19,272 nt of DNA from JAYUDN01 sp043769645 (GTDB lineage: Bacteria > Patescibacteriota > Gracilibacteria > BD1-5 > UBA2023): NCBI GenBank assembly GCA_043769645.1, contig JAYVJC010000035.1:1-19272 (forward strand), written 5' to 3'. Made by a program: the position numbers and the translations under genes. Of this stretch, positions 16,432 through 19,272 are shown in pieces; within the stretch, counting starts at the first letter, position 1; each line of letters begins with the position of its first letter. The notes under the pieces were generated by a model. The model saw only the letters and a list, made by a program, of their open reading frames with translations, was not told the DNA's origin and ran no database searches.

Positions 16432-18075
16432 TTATGCTCACTGTATCCGAATAGCCTTTCCATCCTTATCTCATCTTCATTGAGCGTAGAGATCATATAT
16501 TTCGACTTTTGGTACACCAATTCCAGGATAGCTTACTACTTTGAGGAGTCAGTCATTCGCTTTTCATAAGGCTATTGCACTATGTGTTTTACCAGACTTA
16601 TATGGAGGTTTATCAAAGATAAGATGAAATCAAGTATTAATCTGTCCGAGTTGGACTGAATCAGCGTATCTTTCGGCTCCGAGCCCTGTTCATTCATTGA
16701 TTTTGTTCACCCCATTAAAATAAGAATATCCGCTATATACACTTTTTCATAATGCCTTTAAGTATACCTTATCCACCCAATCAGTACAATGAGCCGCATT
16801 CATAGTATCTTTATTCGAAAATGCTTCCATAGCAACCGTTTCAATTCTTTGGTACACTGGTCACTCCATAGCTCCTCATTGGACGAGATACTGAAATACC
16901 TCAGCCATTTGCCCCCTTTTTTTACTTTCCAAGTCTGGATTAGCCGGACGTTCAAAGATTCGTACAAATATTTCAGCAGCCTCTGCGGATGTTTTCGCAC
17001 TCTTAAGTGGCTCGAGGACTTTTGATTCGCTGGTGTTTTGTATTTCCCAAAGAGCAGCCTTGAGTTGCTCTCTATGACCTGCTGTAAGTATATCAATTCA
17101 ACTTCCAGCTTTAATATTAGCAATTCTATCTTTTTTCCATTGAAAAATACCAAAACTCACATCCCCGTTGGCAGCCCTCGGGTTACACCCACTCTCCTGG
17201 TATTCATTTGCTACCAATCCTGATGCCTGCGCTGGGGTAAAGCCATTTTCTACCCAAAAGTCATACGACTCCTTAGTAAGAATATTCAGCTCAATAGTAT
17301 GATGTGCCGAAACTTGTTCAAGTTTTTCAATATAAATATCATTCGCTGTATTACTTTCTCACTGGTCAGTATTTCGCTTCAGACCCTGTGCTTCCTTCCC
17401 ATTTACAAATGTAGATATTTCACTTGCCGTTGGAATAGTGACGACATCTCCAGTAAACACTGGGATGTATCCATCAGCAGATGGTTTCGTATAGTATCCG
17501 ACCCGGTTCTGGATGATAGAACGTACTCAAATCTTTCCGCCAACCTTCACATACCCAAGATCAGCAGAGAGCATATGTCCGAGTCCGATACGGTTATAAG
17601 CACTTTTATTTTTACCAAAGTCTACATATAGCTCCTCATCTTTAGTCAAATCTTTTCCGTTGTACGGTTCCTCATGGATATTACCTTCGATATCAGTTTT
17701 TCTTGTGTAGAGAAAAAACTTAGATAGAAGGTTTCCACGCTTTTCTTTATTTTTCTCAGTCTCATCTTTGTCAATTCGCATGAGATTCGAAGCTGAGAGA
17801 CTATCTAAGGATTCCTTCCCATCGTTTGACTTTTCTCGTGCCAAAGCATTTGTCCGACTCAGTTCAGTATAAGCTTTGCTGCGACTGAGCTCTCGCTTTA
17901 TCGAAAGAATCTGCTCACGAATTATCTTCTTCTCCTCGATAGATTTTGCTCGAATTAATTCGTCCTGTAGTCTCTCTAGCTCTCATTGAGTAGTTGACTT
18001 CAGAATTTCAGATTTTATCTCTGGTTTGCTCTCAGGTGGTTTTGATATTCCATCTTGTCGATAAAATATGGGCAT
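16432..18075 (-). CDS. Phage-tail-lysozyme-like muramidase with C-terminal cysteine-peptidase-like domain
   Basis: 547 residues, TAA stop, about a dozen TGA codons read as Gly. The N-terminus has no signal peptide; about residues 20-85 are a charged coiled coil (LERLQDELIRAKSIEEKKII). A middle region (about 110-230) has a beta-rich part ending YIPVFTGDVVTIP. Residues 280-380 match the phage tail lysozyme family: GFTPAQASGLVANEYQESGCNP, then SFGIFQWKKDRI and FERPANPDLESK, with Glu294 the likely catalytic acid. The C-terminus carries Cys430 (AAHCTDWVDKVY) and His498 (THSAIALGK), the order of NlpC/P60- or CHAP-type peptidases; this part is less certain. Together they would cut both glycan and peptide. 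Its stop lies 3 bp from that of the convergent exonuclease gene. Confidence 0.75.
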
Positions 18076-18095
18076 AAGGGTAGATTTATATTTGT

Positions 18096-18123
18096 ATAAT
18101 AGGTATTTTTATCGAAAAATCAA
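18096..18123 (-). promoter_or_regulatory. Possible promoter for the lysozyme gene
   Basis: On the minus strand TTGATT (18123-18118), a 16-bp spacer and TATTAT (18101-18096) lie 21 bp before the ATG at 18075. The matches are 4 and 5 of 6. AT-rich context lowers certainty. Confidence 0.4.
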
Positions 18124-18152
18124 TATTTTATCTACATAGTCTCATTTTTTGT

Positions 18153-18509
18153 CTACTGCATAATTGTCACCAACGCCTCTTCCTCACTATCGTAGATGGG
18201 GATGATGCTCGTGATTCCTACGAGATCCAGGGTGTCATTGACTTCAGGGGAGAGGGCACAGAGGAAAAATTTCCCACCGGCATCCTCCGTTCGTTGGGAG
18301 ATATCGGCGATATATCCGATGGACTTACTATTGAGGTACTGGAGTTGTTCCATATTGAATATGGTTTTTGAGTTTTCGAAGGCTCCGATATCCGTCATGA
18401 TGGCCGGGAAGGTACTGTCCACATTAGTCTCGTCGAGCTCTCCTATAAAGGAAAAAACCTTCACCCCAGTATCGGTGGTTCGTTTTTTGATTTCGAGTTG
18501 CGTAAGCAT
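18153..18509 (-). CDS. STAS-domain protein (anti-sigma factor antagonist-like)
   Basis: 118 residues, TAG stop, no TGA codons. A single STAS domain: strands VKVFSFIGELDETN, a helix, then IFNMEQLQYLNSKSIGYIADI and GGKFFLCALSPEVNDTLDLVGI. In SpoIIAA-type proteins the DSSG motif bears the phosphorylated Ser; here it reads N60-S61-K62-S63, so Ser61 is the candidate. These proteins bind anti-sigma kinases or act in other partner-switching systems. No kinase or phosphatase partner is in the window. It is 77 bp upstream of the lysozyme gene on the same strand and has a strong promoter. Confidence 0.88.
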   Translation of the reverse strand: MLTQLEIKKRTTDTGVKVFSFIGELDETNVDSTFPAIMTDIGAFENSKTIFNMEQLQYLNSKSIGYIADISQRTEDAGGKFFLCALSPEVNDTLDLVGITSIIPIYDSEEEALVTIMQ

Positions 18510-18531
18510 AGTAAAGTATTAATTCTTCTAG

Positions 18532-18560
18532 ATTATATCAGGTTTTCCTCGGAAGTGCAA
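18532..18560 (-). promoter_or_regulatory. Strong extended -10 promoter for the STAS gene
   Basis: On the minus strand a perfect TATAAT (18537-18532) is preceded by TGA (18540-18538), forming an extended -10 (TGnTATAAT). TTGCAC (18560-18555) lies 17 bp upstream. The start of transcription would be near 18525, 16 nt before the ATG. Confidence 0.65.
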
Positions 18561-18604
18561 ACTTTTTCTTTGCAAATTATGACTTTTTCGTAGACTTCTC
18601 TTCT

Positions 18605-19272
18605 ATGAAGTTTACAATCTTAGATTCGAATCCACCCGTTGAGAAGCTTTCATTTTGGCAATCTTGCGTATGGAAAGAGATTCTAGTAGAATCAGGACAG
18701 GTACGAAGTGCCTTCTACTTCGGAAATGAAGAGATAGCGATCTTGGTCGAGGTCCGTACTCTAGGATTTGGTCAGCGAGGAGCCTTTGCCCTGGGGTGCG
18801 ATCTCCCTTACGATACACTGAAAGCGTTACTCGAGGATCTCAAAAAAGAACTCAGAAATCTCGGAGTATTATTCCTCCAGATCGAACCACTCTCTGAGCC
18901 TCTTGAGATCTGACTCGAGAGCCCATATCGTTCATTTCTCGTCCCTTATACGAGAACTATTGATCTCACGCTTCCTATCGAAGATATATTCAAGGGGATG
19001 CATGAGAAGTGACGTTATAACATACGGCTTGCGGAAAAGAGGGGAGTGCATATCGAACGAGTCCAGCCGACTCGAGAGTATCTTGATCTCTGGTATGAGC
19101 TCCTTCGAGAAACGACTGAGCGGGATAGCTTTTCTCAAAATAGCCAAACGTACTATAAGGTATTTCTCGATCAAATCGGGGCGAATGGATGACTCTATCT
19201 TGCGTTCTATGAAAACCATGTGATCGCTGCGAGCATCGCGGTCTTCACCCCAGAACGAGCTATATACTACTA
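18605..19272 (+). CDS. FemAB-type peptidoglycan bridge aminoacyltransferase (3' end outside window)
   Basis: At least 222 residues, open to the right edge. FemA/FemB/FemX-type enzymes move amino acids, usually glycine, from aminoacyl-tRNA to the lipid II stem peptide. The family's diagnostic central segment is present: TIDLTLPIEDIFKGMHEKGR, then YNIRLAEKRGVHIE, followed by a helical section (YLDLWYELLRETTERDSFSQ) and the start of the second GNAT fold (LYLAFYENHVIAASIAVFTP). Three TGA codons (18911, 19010, 19190) are read as Gly. It is divergent from the STAS gene. The enzyme would complement the wall-cutting enzymes in this window. The start at 18605 fits the normal N-terminus, without a Shine-Dalgarno. 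Confidence 0.85.

Noticed and set aside
1..19272. tRNA or rRNA genes
   Set aside because: I saw no cloverleaf with a GGTTCGA-type T-loop and no rRNA-like stretch in the gaps, though reading by eye could miss a divergent tRNA.

Overview
The window most likely comes from a Patescibacteria (CPR) genome of the Gracilibacteria/Absconditabacteria type, in which UGA encodes glycine (translation table 25). Read with the standard code, most genes break at TGA. Read with only TAA and TAG as stops, they join into full-length proteins, and TGA falls at conserved glycines. Examples are thymidylate synthase (TTKRVYWK-TGA-VITELLW), the tandem TauE copies (TGA facing GGA or GGC) and thymidylate kinase. All coordinates below use UGA=Gly. 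Ribosome binding sites are almost absent; only one start has a clear GGAG.

Layout. 1-2631, minus strand: a large polytopic membrane protein (cut by the left edge) and an exported coiled-coil protein, possibly part of a type IV secretion-like set, behind a good sigma-70-type promoter. 2817-5207: a secreted cell-wall enzyme joining a PGRP/amidase_2 domain to a SpoIID/LytB domain. 5214-5811: a 7-bp tandem repeat and a four-helix-bundle protein. 5812-6360: dcd. 6350-7934, minus strand: a probable SAM methyltransferase and an unknown protein. 8035-10578: two tandem TauE/SafE-like transporters and thyA. 10632-11972: a small possible DNA-binding protein, a nucleoside deoxyribosyltransferase-like protein and a CYTH phosphatase/cyclase. 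12049-15120: a tight five-gene run of a third TauE-like protein, tmk, a membrane protein, a NUDIX hydrolase and a HIT protein. 15239-16429: a 5'-3' exonuclease that looks like the front of DNA polymerase I cut short. 16432-18509, minus strand: a phage-tail-lysozyme/cysteine-peptidase protein and a STAS protein. 18605 to the right edge: a FemAB-type peptidoglycan peptide-bridge transferase.

Functional themes. One is pyrimidine deoxynucleotide supply and clean-up: dcd (dCTP to dUTP), thyA (dUMP to dTMP), tmk (dTMP to dTDP), plus NDT-like, NUDIX and HIT proteins. The other is peptidoglycan remodelling: amidase-SpoIID, lysozyme-peptidase and FemAB.

The most unusual signal is a family of palindromic repeats (arms like AAATCC...CCCCTT/AAGGGG) that sits in or against genes. 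It forms a roughly 33-residue insert in tmk, lies in the loop of thyA, supplies the start region and only Shine-Dalgarno sequence of the exonuclease gene, and forms the last codons of that same truncated gene. A separate 7-bp repeat (AATGAAT) appears to have extended the normally invariant C-terminus of ThyA.
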